64,000 nucleotides of DNA from Metallosphaera sedula DSM 5348 (GCF_000016605.1 NC_009440.1:992001-1056000); one strand, 5' to 3'; shown: positions 9,637-19,682, counted from the stretch's first letter. The notes: a model not told the origin generated them from the letters alone. A program made the numbers and translations.

Positions 9637-11019
9637 TCACAACTCCTTCAGTATCTTATCCCTGACGAGCAAGGCCGAGAGTGTCACCATGGGAACTCCT
9701 ATTCCAGGTTGGGTATATTGGCCCACGTAATACATGTTCCTGAGTTTCCTGTTCCTCATAGGTAACCTGAAGGGACCTGTCTGGTTCAGGGTGTGGGATA
9801 ACCCAAAGGCAGTCCCTTGATACGCGTTGTAATCGCTCACGAAGTCCTCGGGACCATAAATCCTCGAGTACTTGACCTGTATCTTACTACCGGTCTTGAT
9901 CTCAAGGTCCCTCAGTGCCACTCTCACTAACTCTGGGTTCGTTCTGGTACCCGGAGCCACTGGTATTAGGATCACAAGGTCCCTCCCCAGGAGGTTCTCA
10001 TCCGTAGCCCTCCTGTAACTCACGTAGTAGGACATGTTCTCGGGGGTAGGCAATCTCCTCTCCTCTAGGGAGTTGAAGTGGTCTTTCCAATCTCCGTTCA
10101 CGACCACCGTGTGATGTGGCAAGTTCATCTCGCCCTCAACCCCAAGGTAACCTAGGATCGTCGAGGGGGCCAGCCTCTTCCTCCACCACTCCCTTTCAAC
10201 CTGAAACTCGTCAGGTAACAGGGTATCAGAGTAGTGGTAATCCATGTTAAACACGAAAACGTCGCCCTCAACCTCGCCTGAGGGCGTGACCACTGACTTA
10301 ACCCTGTTCCCGTCAACCTTTACCTTCGTGACGGGTGAATTTAGCCTGAACTCTACTCCCGCCCTCTTACACGCCTGATACAGTTTATCCACATACCCCT
10401 CAAACCCTCCCTTTGGGTAATACACGCCCTTACCGTAAATCGCGTAATTTACCATGGCGTACACGGCAGGAGTATTGAAGGGAGAACCACCCAGGAAAAC
10501 GGATGAGAAACCCATGGCCTTCCTCATGAGGTCGGTGTTGAAGTACCTTGAGTTGAACTTATCTAGGCTCTCCCACAGGGGAATCCTCCCGAGATTTGAT
10601 AGAATCTCCTTGTCCAGGAAGTCAAGGTAGGTCATCTCCTTGTTTAGGAACTTTCTAAGGGAAACCTCATACATGAAACCCGTGTCCTTCAGGTAACCCT
10701 CCATCTCCTCTGTGATCTCGTGGAAGGTTATGGATTCGCCTTTCTCCCCCAGTTTACCATTCTCCACCCGCACTAGGGGATTGACCTCAATCACGGGATG
10801 GGGACTCTCGCCTACCTCATGGAAGAACCTCTCGAAGACCTCGGGCATTAGATACCAGGAAGGCCCCATGTCAAACTTGAATTCTCCTGCCTTGAATGAC
10901 CTCGCCCTGCCTCCCACACTGGAGTTCTTCTCTATTACAGTCACTTCCTCAAACTTTCCCTTGAGGAGGAGGGCCGTGGAGAGTCCGCCAATCCCTCCAC
11001 CCACTATAACTGCCCTCAT
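9637..11019 (-). CDS. crtI: Phytoene desaturase-like FAD oxidoreductase
   Basis: The 460-residue protein opens with the dinucleotide-binding motif [16 protein letters not shown] and the VGGRARSF signature of the CrtI/amine-oxidase superfamily, and ends with the conserved [20 protein letters not shown] motif of carotenoid desaturases. It should convert phytoene to lycopene at the membrane. It lies 1 bp after crtZ in the same operon and divergent from crtB and crtY, which supports the role. Confidence 0.9.
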   Translation of the reverse strand: MRAVIVGGGIGGLSTALLLKGKFEEVTVIEKNSSVGGRARSFKAGEFKFDMGPSWYLMPEVFERFFHEVGESPHPVIEVNPLVRVENGKLGEKGESITFHEITEEMEGYLKDTGFMYEVSLRKFLNKEMTYLDFLDKEILSNLGRIPLWESLDKFNSRYFNTDLMRKAMGFSSVFLGGSPFNTPAVYAMVNYAIYGKGVYYPKGGFEGYVDKLYQACKRAGVEFRLNSPVTKVKVDGNRVKSVVTPSGEVEGDVFVFNMDYHYSDTLLPDEFQVEREWWRKRLAPSTILGYLGVEGEMNLPHHTVVVNGDWKDHFNSLEERRLPTPENMSYYVSYRRATDENLLGRDLVILIPVAPGTRTNPELVRVALRDLEIKTGSKIQVKYSRIYGPEDFVSDYNAYQGTAFGLSHTLNQTGPFRLPMRNRKLRNMYYVGQYTQPGIGVPMVTLSALLVRDKILKEL

Positions 11020-11020
11020 G

Positions 11021-11494
11021 TCACTTCTTCACCTGAATCTCTGGAGGTATCTTATCAAGACCCCTTATCACGAACAGGAAGCCCCAATTCCCCTCGCCCT
11101 CGGCGTGGTGAACCTCGTGAACCAGGATTAATTCCCTGAAGGGACTGTGCCTCGTTCCCCAACTCCTGAGGTGAAGATGCCTATCATGAATGATCATGTC
11201 ATGCACGAAGAAGTAGGCCACCCCATAACCTGTTAAACCTAATCCTGCACTTAGTGCTAGAAGGTTCCCGTGAAGAATACCCTGGAAGATCAGGAGAATC
11301 GCAACTCCTGCAAACAAGAGCCCGAACAGATCGTTCTTCTCTATCTCTGCCTGCCTCTCCCTGTGATGATCCTGGTGGACCGACCACATAAACCCGTGCA
11401 TCACGTATTTGTGCATTCCCCTGGCCACGAACTCCATTCCCACAAACGTGGCGAGGAAAACGCCCGCATACTCTAGAATATTTTCCATAATCAT
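11021..11494 (-). CDS. crtZ: Beta-carotene hydroxylase (fatty acid hydroxylase superfamily)
   Basis: A 157-residue di-iron membrane hydroxylase. The His boxes are [20 protein letters not shown] and HEVHH, with hydrophobic helices between them. The enzyme adds 3-hydroxyl groups to the beta rings of beta-carotene, giving zeaxanthin. It is first in a leftward operon with crtI. A second ATG two codons in (11488) is an equally possible start. The 128 bp gap to crtB carries the promoters of both arms. Confidence 0.9.
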   Translation of the reverse strand: MIMENILEYAGVFLATFVGMEFVARGMHKYVMHGFMWSVHQDHHRERQAEIEKNDLFGLLFAGVAILLIFQGILHGNLLALSAGLGLTGYGVAYFFVHDMIIHDRHLHLRSWGTRHSPFRELILVHEVHHAEGEGNWGFLFVIRGLDKIPPEIQVKK

Positions 11495-11622
11495 GAGTGT
11501 GTAGACGATCTACCCCTTTTAAATATGAATTAGACTTCTTCTTTCAGTTCCCTATAGTCTTCAGTTAAAGAGTTTCTTACAAATGCATTAAGCTTGTTTA
11601 ACAGGGTTTAACGTGATACAAC

Positions 11623-12474
11623 TTGAACAAACAACTTGATGAGATTTTCAAGCGGGGCAGCACCACTTATTACAACAGTACCCTGTTCTTTCCACCCAAG
11701 ATCAGGGAAGACGTGACGAAGCTTTACGCCTTTGTGAGGGTCTTTGACGACCTAGTGGACAGCGTTCCACAGAGGAGGGAGGAGTTCTACGCGTTGAGGA
11801 AGTTTTATGAAAGGGAGAGGGATGGGTATAACACGGGGAATGCGGTTCTCGAGAACTTTGTGGAGCTCATGAGGAGGAAGGACTTCGACGAGGAGTGGGT
11901 CGAAGCTTTCCTGAACGCCATGGAGACTGACCTTCACAAGAGGGTGTATTACACCCTAGGGGAGACGCTGGTGTATATGTACGGCTCGGCTGAGGTTATA
12001 GGCCTCTTCATGATGAAGATCTTGGATCTTCCTAAGGAGGCTGAACCCTACGCTAAAATGCTTGGGCGGAGCATGCAGTACCTGAACTTTATCAGGGATG
12101 TCAAGGAGGATGAGTATCTAGGAAGGCAGTACTTACCAGTCGAGGACATGGAGAGATTTGGCGTTGAGGGGCTCCAGTGCACCGACGGTTTCAAGGAATT
12201 CATGAGGTTTCAGGTTGAGAGATACTTGGATTTCGAGAGGGAGGCAGAGAGGGGTTATAGGTTCATACCCAACAGGTATCTGATACCGATCAAGACGGCC
12301 TCGGAAATGTATAAGTGGACAGGGCTAACCATAAGGGCCTCTCCCTGCATTGTCCTCTCTAGGAAAGTGAAGCCCAGGAAAAGGAAGATAGTTCTCTCGG
12401 TCATGAAGAACTCTGTGGGTGTGTATCTATGGAGATCCCTTTCCTCATTGGTAGGTTTGCCTACTCTGAGATAG
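11623..12474 (+). CDS. crtB: Phytoene synthase
   Basis: The 283-residue squalene/phytoene synthase has both Asp-rich Mg-diphosphate sites: DDLVD at about 42-46 and [18 protein letters not shown] at about 154-171. It condenses two geranylgeranyl diphosphates to phytoene. The start is a TTG (11623). The nearest upstream GTG (11613) is in another frame. Its 3' end overlaps crtY by 46 bp. Confidence 0.9.
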   Translation: MNKQLDEIFKRGSTTYYNSTLFFPPKIREDVTKLYAFVRVFDDLVDSVPQRREEFYALRKFYERERDGYNTGNAVLENFVELMRRKDFDEEWVEAFLNAMETDLHKRVYYTLGETLVYMYGSAEVIGLFMMKILDLPKEAEPYAKMLGRSMQYLNFIRDVKEDEYLGRQYLPVEDMERFGVEGLQCTDGFKEFMRFQVERYLDFEREAERGYRFIPNRYLIPIKTASEMYKWTGLTIRASPCIVLSRKVKPRKRKIVLSVMKNSVGVYLWRSLSSLVGLPTLR

Positions 12475-13121
12475 ACTCCATGATGTTCTTCCCGACCCTG
12501 GCAATATCCCTGTGGATGGGCGGGAGGAACTACCTGGCACTTCTCAAGTCGATTCTGGTTGTAGCTCCCCTCTACCTGTTCTGGGACTTCCTTGCAACCT
12601 ACAGGGATTCGTGGGTCTTCAATCCCTCGTACGTGTTGGGAGTGTACGTGTATAACTTGCCCGTAGAGGAGGTTCTATTCTTCGTAGTAACTCCGTTTGC
12701 TACGATCATGATTTATGACTTCCTTAGGGGAAGGCCGGACAGGAGGGTGAAGTGGGGCTCCTGGATGGGGGTCGTGGTGGGGGTACTCTCAATCTTGTCA
12801 TCGCCACTCTTCATGGCCCATTCCTACACCTTTGTGGATTTGTTGTATCTGGGAATGGGACTAATCCTGACCTGGGTAATGGACAAGGGAATGCTCGAGT
12901 CCCTAAACTTCTGGAAATTCATGGGATTGAGTTATGTCCCCTTCATGGTTTTCGATTTCTTCTTGACCGCTCTCCCTGTGGTGGAGTATGGTTCCGGTAG
13001 CATACTTGGGGTAAGGGTAATCACTATCCCTGTGGAGGACTTCATGTACTCCTTCTCCATGTTAACCCTGTATACCCTCTTTTACAGGCACTTTCTCGGG
13101 ATACAGAACACGGTGAGGTGA
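12429..13121 (+). CDS. crtY: Lycopene beta-cyclase, fused CrtYc-CrtYd type
   Basis: This 230-residue integral membrane protein contains two lycopene cyclase domains in tandem. Each has the pattern [18 protein letters not shown] (about 58-75) or [16 protein letters not shown] (about 187-202), with the PxE(E/D) motif of the bacterial CrtYc/CrtYd heterodimer, here fused in one chain as in other archaea. It closes both ends of lycopene to beta-carotene. It lies between crtB (overlap) and the glycosyltransferase gene (4 bp gap). Confidence 0.9.
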   Translation: MEIPFLIGRFAYSEIDSMMFFPTLAISLWMGGRNYLALLKSILVVAPLYLFWDFLATYRDSWVFNPSYVLGVYVYNLPVEEVLFFVVTPFATIMIYDFLRGRPDRRVKWGSWMGVVVGVLSILSSPLFMAHSYTFVDLLYLGMGLILTWVMDKGMLESLNFWKFMGLSYVPFMVFDFFLTALPVVEYGSGSILGVRVITIPVEDFMYSFSMLTLYTLFYRHFLGIQNTVR

Positions 13122-13125
13122 TTGG

Positions 13126-14013
13126 ATGCCCAGCGTGACAATCACGGAGGAAATTGAGAGGTTGTTTAGGGGTTCCCCAGAGGACGTGAAGACGATATAC
13201 TCAAGGTTCTCTAGGGAGGATATAATCAAGTGGATGAGGGAGAGACCTAGCGCAGACATGAGGTTTGTGGAGGTGGAGGGGGACAAGGAAGTAATCGTTG
13301 TGGTTCCCACGGCAAATGCCTCAGGGGAACTCGCGAGGAGGACTAGGTCACATTTCGCTGGTCTTCACCTCGTCTTCGTGGAGAGCAACGGTCCCCTATT
13401 CAATTACGCGAGGAGTGTGAACGCGGGCGTGAACCTTGGGCTAAGTTATGACCCCAAGTGGGTGGTGATCTCGAATGACGATCTAACCAGGGTGGAGGGC
13501 GTGAGTAAACTCAAGGATCAGTTAAGCACCGTATCTAACGCTGACCTGGTCATGGCCTCTCCGAGCAGTTACCACACATATCCCGTACTTCTCATGGAGC
13601 CCAAGTCCTGGTTCATCAAGGGGATGGGCGTCTTTGGAAAGATGTTCCGTATGCCCCCAGCCAAGGTTTATGGTGAGCTCCTAGCCTTTAGGGAGAAGCT
13701 GGGGATAAGGTACGTCACAATGATAGAGAGCATGGTGGGGCCCATGGCCAAGGTTGCGGGGAAGAGCATCAGGGTTTTGAACGCTGGAAGTTTCGCTGTA
13801 ATAAGGCCTAGGAGGAGTCCCCTGGACGAGACCTTCATAAACTCGCATGAGGACCTTGTGCTCTCAATGACCTCGAGATACACAGTGATCAAGTACAAGA
13901 TTGACGAGGAAAGGGGGGCCAGCCTGGGATTCGGTGAAGCTAGGTTCGTTAGGACATTTGTAAACGAGATATACCTAAACTACCTCTTGGAGAAGGGATT
14001 GTTACCTATCTAG
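13126..14013 (+). CDS. GT-A-fold glycosyltransferase-like protein in the carotenoid operon
   Basis: The 295-residue protein has a family-2-like nucleotide-sugar core: VVVPTANASG, then VFVESNGPLFNYARSVNAG and WVVISNDDLTR, with an Asp-Asp pair in place of DxD, then a late SHEDLVLS segment like the acceptor-side ED of GT2 enzymes. About 45 N-terminal residues precede the core. Because it is the last gene of the crtB-crtY operon, a role in glycosylating zeaxanthin is likely; zeaxanthin glycosides are known from Sulfolobus. The sugar and acceptor are inferred from context only. Confidence 0.65.
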   Translation: MPSVTITEEIERLFRGSPEDVKTIYSRFSREDIIKWMRERPSADMRFVEVEGDKEVIVVVPTANASGELARRTRSHFAGLHLVFVESNGPLFNYARSVNAGVNLGLSYDPKWVVISNDDLTRVEGVSKLKDQLSTVSNADLVMASPSSYHTYPVLLMEPKSWFIKGMGVFGKMFRMPPAKVYGELLAFREKLGIRYVTMIESMVGPMAKVAGKSIRVLNAGSFAVIRPRRSPLDETFINSHEDLVLSMTSRYTVIKYKIDEERGASLGFGEARFVRTFVNEIYLNYLLEKGLLPI

Positions 14014-14077
14014 AACTGAGGCTAGATGTGCAATCCCACCGTGATCCTTCCCAAAACTTGAAGGATTGACGGAAAAC

Positions 14078-14809
14078 TCAGATTAACCACCATCTTCTCC
14101 TTATCTCCCTACATCCAACTCTGGAGTAAGACCTTATGGCAGGAATGTTATCTTCCCTAACATGTAACAGGGGAATAGCTCCGTTGCTTCTAGCCTCCCA
14201 CGCCATTGCCTTCACTATCTCTCCCGCGTAACCCCTTCCTCTATACTCTGGCAATGTGAAGACTCCTCCTATGATCCATACCTCCGGTAACTTAACTAGG
14301 AAACTTCCAATGGAAACTAGTTTACCATCTATCTTGACTCCAAAGGTTTTCCCTATCAACCTATTGGCTCTCTCGTATGAAATCATTCCCGTGGAGATTT
14401 CCCTGACCTTGACAAGCATGTCCAGATCCTCATCTCTCAACCTAGTCACAACTGCGCTAGGCTCTGGAGATTCACATACCATGTCAATATATCTCGTGGC
14501 CTTGAGCCATGGAAACCTACTTGAGATGAGATCAACATTCTCAAGGTTATACGTTTGAATATTGTGTACCTCCACGTCAGGGATCAGTTTTACCGCATCT
14601 CCGTAGATCAAGATATCGTTTCTTCCAAGGCCTTTCCAAATAAGTACCATGGAATCCTTATCCATGATCAGGGATGTCCTCACGGCTTCCTCTGGAGTAA
14701 TTAGATCGTAGTAGGGGTAGGCGTAAGTCAACGGATCTTTGGCATAAAGACTGCTTATCCTATTCTTGACATCTTGAGTAAGTTCGTTAAGGGTATTATA
14801 TGAGTACAT
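14078..14809 (-). CDS. GNAT-family N-acetyltransferase
   Basis: A 243-residue protein whose C-terminal third is a GNAT domain: WIIGGVFTLPEYRGRGYAGEIVKAMAWEA carries the acetyl-CoA pyrophosphate-binding motif R/Q-x-x-G-x-G/A. The N-terminal half resembles the extra domain of FR47-type or two-domain GNAT proteins. I chose ATG 14809 instead of a TTG at 14830 because the TTG falls within the TATA-like CTTAATATAACG, which lies about 25 nt before the ATG. The substrate is unknown. Confidence 0.75.
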   Translation of the reverse strand: MYSYNTLNELTQDVKNRISSLYAKDPLTYAYPYYDLITPEEAVRTSLIMDKDSMVLIWKGLGRNDILIYGDAVKLIPDVEVHNIQTYNLENVDLISSRFPWLKATRYIDMVCESPEPSAVVTRLRDEDLDMLVKVREISTGMISYERANRLIGKTFGVKIDGKLVSIGSFLVKLPEVWIIGGVFTLPEYRGRGYAGEIVKAMAWEARSNGAIPLLHVREDNIPAIRSYSRVGCREIRRRWWLI

Positions 14810-15092
14810 AGTGAATACAAGTAATAACAACGTTATATTAAGTCATTATTCGAAAGCATAGATGTTGGATCCGCCCTGAACACTGGAGGCGCTTGGCTCA
14901 AATAAGAAGGAGTCGTGTTTTTAACATTACCACTACGATTTTCTGAATGATTCATACTTACCATTTATACATGAAGTTAAGAGACGATCAAAATAGGGTA
15001 TGTAACCTTATATTAATGATATAGGCAACTTCACGTCTTAGTCTTATAGTATAAAAATACCAATTTTACTTTATTCTGCTCTAATCACGTGT

Positions 15093-15785
15093 TCATCTCT
15101 GAGACAATAGCTTCTTTGCCTCCTCGACCTCCTTCTTGTCCACTTCCTTATAGGTTAACCACCACGCGAAACCCTTGAACTGTTGTAGCCTCAGCCTTGA
15201 GTCCTTAACTGTTCTAGGTGGAGGGTTGAGCACGTTATCACCAATTATCTCGTTGTTGGGCCAGTTTGCGGGTATCACGTTACCAGTCTTGTCCACTAGT
15301 TGTAATGCCTTGATGCTCCTCAGTATCTCACTTATATTTCTTCCAATTTCTAGCGGATAATACATGATTAGTCTCACTATGCCCTTGGGATCCACTATGA
15401 AGACTGCCCTCACGGTAGCTGTTGAGGACTCTGCATGCAACATTCCCAACTTCTTCGCAACGTTACCCATGGGGTCAGCTATGATGGGGAACGGGATCTC
15501 CACCTTCAGGTTTTGCTCGATCCAGTTAACCCATTCGATATGGCTAATGTTACTGTCCACGGAAAGTCCAATCAATTCCGTGTTAAGGTTCTTGAATTCC
15601 TGATATCTCTTGGCGAAGCTAACAAACTCTGTCGTACAGACTGGAGTGAAATCGCCAGGGTGGGAGAAAATTACGAACCACTTACCCGAGAATGCGTCGG
15701 GTAACTTAATCCTACCCTGGGTTGTATCTACCTCGAGTTCAGGGAACTTTTCACCTATGAGAGGTATTCTCTCACTCATCTCCAT
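15093..15785 (-). CDS. Peroxiredoxin, 1-Cys (Prx6-like)
   Basis: A 230-residue thiol peroxidase with the active-site motif [11 protein letters not shown] (peroxidatic Cys at about 50) and the long C-terminal region of the Prx6/archaeal decameric group. No other Cys is present, so the resolving cysteines of the Aeropyrum-type archaeal enzyme are missing and reduction must use an external thiol. GGTGA lies just before the ATG at 15785, which supports this start. It detoxifies peroxides in the cytoplasm. Confidence 0.9.
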   Translation of the reverse strand: MEMSERIPLIGEKFPELEVDTTQGRIKLPDAFSGKWFVIFSHPGDFTPVCTTEFVSFAKRYQEFKNLNTELIGLSVDSNISHIEWVNWIEQNLKVEIPFPIIADPMGNVAKKLGMLHAESSTATVRAVFIVDPKGIVRLIMYYPLEIGRNISEILRSIKALQLVDKTGNVIPANWPNNEIIGDNVLNPPPRTVKDSRLRLQQFKGFAWWLTYKEVDKKEVEEAKKLLSQR

Positions 15786-16065
15786 TTTTTCACCTAAGTG
15801 TAATTTAGAGTTACTCTTATTTAAAGTAAACTTCTAAACACAACTAGATACAGCTGGTGAACCTCGTTGAAAATATGTGATGAAAACGGGAAAACAAGCT
15901 CCCTGATATTCGTGAGCTAACTTCACAAATAAAAAATGAAGAGGCTTTCCCTTGATACGGGTTAAGCGGGTTCATGAAGTTTGAATCAACATGTAACGTC
16001 TAAATGATTCATAAAGCATCGCCATTGAAGTAATATTTAAATCAACTAGTTTTCAATATCTCCCC

Positions 16066-16764
16066 ATGTGCAGGATGGTCGCTTACCGCGGAAGTGACAG
16101 GGCAACGCTCAGGGAGTTAGCCGATTGTCTGGTTAAGGCCGCCGAAGACGACCCCCTCAAGGGATGGTCTCACCCACACGGGTGGGGGATGGTTGCACTC
16201 ACTGAGGACAAGTTAATTCATCATAGAAGTTCAAGGCCCATCTTTGAGCCCTCTGAGAGAAGTACGCTCATTAACCTGGTTGATTCGCTCTCAGGAAAAA
16301 TGATGGTGATTATTCACGCCAGGAAGGCCAGCGACCCTTCCCTGGTGTCCTCGATGTACTCTCACCCCTACCAAGAATCAAATGACAGGGAGGTGATCTA
16401 CCTAGCCCATAATGGAAGCGTAGATCTATCGCTAGCCAGGGAGGTGGGAATGGGGATTGAGGGCGTAGTTGACTCGGAGCTCGTTGCGAAGTATATCTCA
16501 ATGAAGGGGATTGCTAGCGTGGGAGACTTAATTCCATACACTAAGTCAGCGCTAAACCTTCTGATTCTTCAGATCCCCCGTGGTGTTGGATCCCCACTCT
16601 CCCGGGCCAAGCTCTACTATTTTAACTGGACAAACTCAAACGATCCCTATTACGATCTTTACGTAGGAAGTGGATTCGTTACGTCCTCATCCCTGAGCAA
16701 GGTGGGTTGTAGAACCTCGAGGGTTGCAGAGAAGGGAAAACTTCTTGAGATCCATGAGACATGA
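16066..16764 (+). CDS. Class II glutamine amidotransferase
   Basis: The 232-residue protein begins MCRMVAYRG, so Cys2 is the N-terminal nucleophile after Met removal. It has the family's HPHGWGM, HARKAS and AHNGSV motifs of the Ntn amidotransferase fold (YafJ/GATase_6 group). It releases ammonia from glutamine or is an amidohydrolase. No acceptor domain is fused and no partner gene is adjacent. AATATTTAAATC upstream is a good TATA element for a leaderless mRNA. Confidence 0.85.
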   Translation: MCRMVAYRGSDRATLRELADCLVKAAEDDPLKGWSHPHGWGMVALTEDKLIHHRSSRPIFEPSERSTLINLVDSLSGKMMVIIHARKASDPSLVSSMYSHPYQESNDREVIYLAHNGSVDLSLAREVGMGIEGVVDSELVAKYISMKGIASVGDLIPYTKSALNLLILQIPRGVGSPLSRAKLYYFNWTNSNDPYYDLYVGSGFVTSSSLSKVGCRTSRVAEKGKLLEIHET

Positions 16765-16838
16765 AATCTGGATCTGTGAATGTGGCGTGACCGGGGCATC
16801 TTGGTTAACCTTATATTCCCATCAACGAACAGCCTTCC

Positions 16839-17999
16839 GTGGATATAACCCTAGTTCTCCTGGAGATCTCAATACTCATCTTCTTTGCTGAGCTCATGAG
16901 AACATCTCTTCGAAAGTTCGTTCCCTCCATTGTTGGCGAGATCATAGCGGGAATGGTGTTAAGTCCCTTCGCTGTGGGAGGTCTACTGGATCACATCCTC
17001 AACCTAGATCTGTTCTCCCTGAACCAATATCTCCTTTTCCTATCCGAGTTTTCCATGATCCTCCTGATCTTCTCCTCCGGACTGGAGCATGGAGTCTCAG
17101 CGATCAGGTCAGCGGGAACGTTTGGATTCCTGGGGGCAACGGCAGGTGCACTTTTTCCCGCCCTAGTGGGGATACTGGTCTTTCAGGGAATAGGGTTTGA
17201 CACGTCGCTCATCCTGGGAACTGCCATAGGTGCCACAAGCTTAGCCTCTGCTGGTTCTATCATTTCTGAACTTAGGTTGAAAGGCAAAGGGGTTGATCTA
17301 CTCATGTCCATGGCGTCATCTGATGACGTTGTGGACCTAATCTTGCTCTCAGTGGTGCTGGGAACCCTGGCTGGGGCAACATCTGTCAAGTCCATAGCGA
17401 CGCTGGTGATCTATTATATAGTCGCCTGGATTGTGATATTCGTGGTTGCCGTGAGGGTTATTCCCATGATCGCTAACAGGTTGGACGAGGTATACATTGA
17501 GGAGTTCTCCATGTTAGTTATATTTGGGTTAACGGCCATCATGACTGCCCTGAACTTCTCCCCCGTAATTTCAGCATTCATTGCAGGAGTGGCCATGGCT
17601 GAGAGCGTGAAAAAGGAGAGGGTTAGGCAAATAATCGACGTTCTTCTGGCGGTGTTCGGAAGTGCCTTCTTCGTAGTAGTGGGACTCCAGGTTAATCTGT
17701 CAGGTCTCACCAATTTCTGGTTAATGGCAGTGGAGCTCACTGTGATTGCTGTGATTTTCAAGATATTGGGAGTTTTACCCTTTGCCTACCTGGGATTGAG
17801 GAAGTGGAGAAGCGCGTTAGCCGTCTCCCTTGCCATGGTTCCGAGGGGTGAGACTGGACTGGTTGTGGGATCCATAGGACTAAGCTATAACGCGCTCAAT
17901 CAGAACGAGTTCGGTGCCCTAGTTTTCATGGCAATCCTAACCACTGTAATTGGCGCCTCATTTTTCAAGGGTATGGCCCATTGGTTGAGGGAGGAATAG
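16839..17999 (+). CDS. Cation:proton antiporter, CPA2/KefB-like
   Basis: A 386-residue membrane protein with 11-12 helices. It has the CPA2 features VPSIVGEIIAGMVLSP, a SSDDVVDL segment with the paired acidic residues of the transport site, SPVISAFIAGVAMAES and MVPRGETGLVVGSIG. It exchanges Na+ or K+ for protons. No regulatory TrkA-N domain is fused. It starts with GTG at 16839, giving 75 bp after the amidotransferase. A role in pH or ion homeostasis is likely in an acidophile. Confidence 0.85.
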   Translation: MDITLVLLEISILIFFAELMRTSLRKFVPSIVGEIIAGMVLSPFAVGGLLDHILNLDLFSLNQYLLFLSEFSMILLIFSSGLEHGVSAIRSAGTFGFLGATAGALFPALVGILVFQGIGFDTSLILGTAIGATSLASAGSIISELRLKGKGVDLLMSMASSDDVVDLILLSVVLGTLAGATSVKSIATLVIYYIVAWIVIFVVAVRVIPMIANRLDEVYIEEFSMLVIFGLTAIMTALNFSPVISAFIAGVAMAESVKKERVRQIIDVLLAVFGSAFFVVVGLQVNLSGLTNFWLMAVELTVIAVIFKILGVLPFAYLGLRKWRSALAVSLAMVPRGETGLVVGSIGLSYNALNQNEFGALVFMAILTTVIGASFFKGMAHWLREE

Positions 18000-18093
18000 T
18001 GAAGAGAATTAACCTAGAGTAGGCCCTGATGACACTAAATTATAGTAAAACCACCATGGATTGGTTTTGTTCAGGCTCTCCACTTGATTTTCC

Positions 18094-18138
18094 ACTGACA
18101 ACTTATTTATAAGACTTTGTCAGTGAGCTGACAACTTA
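18094..18138. promoter_or_regulatory. Palindrome around a TATA-like core plus direct repeat
   Basis: ACTGACAA (18094-18101) and TTGTCAGT (18117-18124) form a perfect 8 bp inverted repeat around the AT-rich core TTATTTATAAG. CTGACAACTTA occurs at 18095-18105 and again at 18128-18138, 33 bp (about three helical turns) apart. This looks like an operator, yet it lies in the tail-to-tail gap between the antiporter and DsrE genes, so no known gene is downstream on either strand. Confidence 0.5.
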
Positions 18139-18224
18139 CGGATTTAGTGACGTGGTTTGAACGTGATTGTCTAGCTAGCTGTGGAGTGAACTTAGGAAAA
18201 ATTCTATCTTAGCCGAGACTTTCG

Positions 18225-18566
18225 TTAAAAGGTTAATATCGTATATCCCTCGTTAGCCAACTTGACGATGACGTCAGCTCCTCTGCTTACCTCATCCGTG
18301 TATACCAGTTCCTCCTTGCTCACATTGTAGTTTTTCATGGCCATTTCACAGGCGTAGACCTTCACCGAATTCTTCTTTAGCGCGTCGACGTTTTTGCTAA
18401 CTATTTCAGAAAGCTTGCTCTTCCTGTCCAGCGCGGTGATCCCAGGTCCTAGGAATACCATTTTCACGTCCTCTGCGCCCATTGTCTTGAGCCCGTTGGC
18501 AACGTTGACGGCAGTATTCACGTTTAGCTGATCTTGCGATTTTACCACAAGTAGGAATTTGGCCAT
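18225..18566 (-). CDS. DsrE-family sulfur-relay protein
   Basis: A 113-residue DsrE/F-like protein (MAKFLLVVKSQDQLNVNTAVNVANGL..., MVFLGPGITAL, VKVYACEMAMKNYNV, VTYTILTF-type end). The Cys in the YACEMAM segment matches the reactive Cys of DsrE3-like sulfur carriers. I start it at ATG 18566; the frame can be extended to 18614 but the extra residues are AT-rich promoter sequence. In a sulfur-oxidising archaeon it could move sulfane sulfur. No heterodisulfide reductase or TusA gene is near. Confidence 0.75.
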   Translation of the reverse strand: MAKFLLVVKSQDQLNVNTAVNVANGLKTMGAEDVKMVFLGPGITALDRKSKLSEIVSKNVDALKKNSVKVYACEMAMKNYNVSKEELVYTDEVSRGADVIVKLANEGYTILTF

Positions 18567-18682
18567 GAAGTTAAAAAATGTTTTAACAATTTTAAGTTTT
18601 TCTTTGTTAAACACCTTTCAGAAAAGGATAGAGGAAGTTGTTGAACGTGTTTGCACAGCACGATGTAGAAATAGACTTAACC

Positions 18683-18770
18683 TTGAATTGGTTCAATTTC
18701 GGAGATGAGACGGAATTTCAGCCAAAACTGAAATTTGCCGAATTCATTCAATTCCACCGAGTTCCTCATC
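18683..18770. repeat. Cluster of nested inverted repeats, possible structured RNA
   Basis: Within 90 bp there are TTGAA/TTCAA (18683-18687 and 18692-18696), AATTTCAG/CTGAAATT with a 6-nt loop (18714-18735) and an outer GATGAG/CTCATC (18704-18709 and 18765-18770). No reading frame covers them. This may be a folded RNA or an operator cluster. Confidence 0.35.
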
Positions 18771-18812
18771 AAAGAAATTTTCTTTATGATCCTTGAGATA
18801 GGGATTAAAGTG

Positions 18813-18833
18813 CCCTATTAGTAACTAATAGGG
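18813..18833. promoter_or_regulatory. Perfect 9 bp palindrome, operator candidate
   Basis: CCCTATTAG TAA CTAATAGGG is a perfect 9 bp inverted repeat with a 3 bp centre in the noncoding gap between the leftward hsp20 and dsrE genes. It could regulate dsrE, whose start is about 250 bp away. The TTAGTAAC core also occurs in the palindrome pair near 23915-23949. Confidence 0.4.
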
Positions 18834-18932
18834 GTATTCGTAGTATTTCACGAGATTCAGTTGTTTTTACCCAGTAGACAATAGGGATAAACTTGAGTGA
18901 AAGAGTCCAAACTTGATAGATCGGCCCTAGAC

Positions 18933-18956
18933 AACTCCCATTACGCGAAGGGAGTT
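18933..18956 (-). terminator. Stem-loop downstream of hsp20
   Basis: AACTCCC (18933-18939) and GGGAGTT (18950-18956) pair across a 10-nt loop, 43 bp past the hsp20 stop on the minus strand. It may end or stabilise the hsp20 transcript. Only the inverted repeat is seen; the role is inferred. Confidence 0.35.
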
Positions 18957-18998
18957 AATTTCTCGTATGAAATTCCTACTCGTAGGCAGAACTAAAAA

Positions 18999-19550
18999 TC
19001 ACTCTATCCGAAGCTTATCAACCTTATCCGTGTATGCCTTTCTGAAGGTGCAGACTAGAACACCATTGTTGAGCTTAACCGACACCGGTTCCACTGGTCC
19101 TGGAAGTGATATTTCCTTCTTTTTCCCGTTCCACTCAACCAGCAACTTAACCTTATTCTTGAGAGACACCTGGATGTCCTCCTTCTTCACTCCTGGGATT
19201 TCCATGGTAACAATGACCTTATCACCGCTCTCCACGACCTCATAATCTCCCTCTGGAGGCTCCACGTCCTTCTCCTTAAGCTCAGAAACTGGAACGCCGT
19301 TAACGTACTCCTCTACCCTTGGTTGACCATCGGGGCCAACGGTCACTCTCCTGGTATAGGTCCTAACCTCGCCGTTTTCCATGAGCTGTTTAAGCATTTC
19401 CTCTTGCATCTTGAGAAACTGATTGAAGATCTCATCGAAGTCAGCAAATGGTGAGTATGCAGGTCCACTATTCTCTATTTCCACTGGCCGAGTATCCTCA
19501 TTGCTTACGTCCTGTTTCTTCTTGTCCTTCTTTCTTCCGAATCCGAACAT
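18999..19550 (-). CDS. hsp20: Small heat-shock protein, Hsp20/alpha-crystallin family
   Basis: A 183-residue protein with a basic N-terminus (MFGFGRKKDKKK), a Met/Gln-rich helix (FLKMQEEMLKQLM) and a C-terminal alpha-crystallin domain (about 100-183: YEVVESGDKVIVTMEIPGVKKEDIQVSL... NNGVLVCTFRKA). The C-terminal I-x-I tail used for oligomer assembly is not clear. It acts as an ATP-independent holdase. GTTTTTAAATTCCC upstream supplies a TATA element. It is divergent from the gene at 19683. Confidence 0.85.
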   Translation of the reverse strand: MFGFGRKKDKKKQDVSNEDTRPVEIENSGPAYSPFADFDEIFNQFLKMQEEMLKQLMENGEVRTYTRRVTVGPDGQPRVEEYVNGVPVSELKEKDVEPPEGDYEVVESGDKVIVTMEIPGVKKEDIQVSLKNKVKLLVEWNGKKKEISLPGPVEPVSVKLNNGVLVCTFRKAYTDKVDKLRIE

Positions 19551-19682
19551 GAATGAGAGTCGAATTGGGAATTTAAAAACATGTCTTTATGGTGGGTAGA
19601 CTCCCCTAAAAACGATACAATTAGCGTTACTAAAGTCAAGTGTATCCCCCACACTTATTACTTGGTGGTCAACTCTACCTAC

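Noticed and set aside
18683-18700. tRNA T-arm-like GGTTCAATTTC
   Set aside because: No acceptor, D or anticodon arms can be built around it on either strand.
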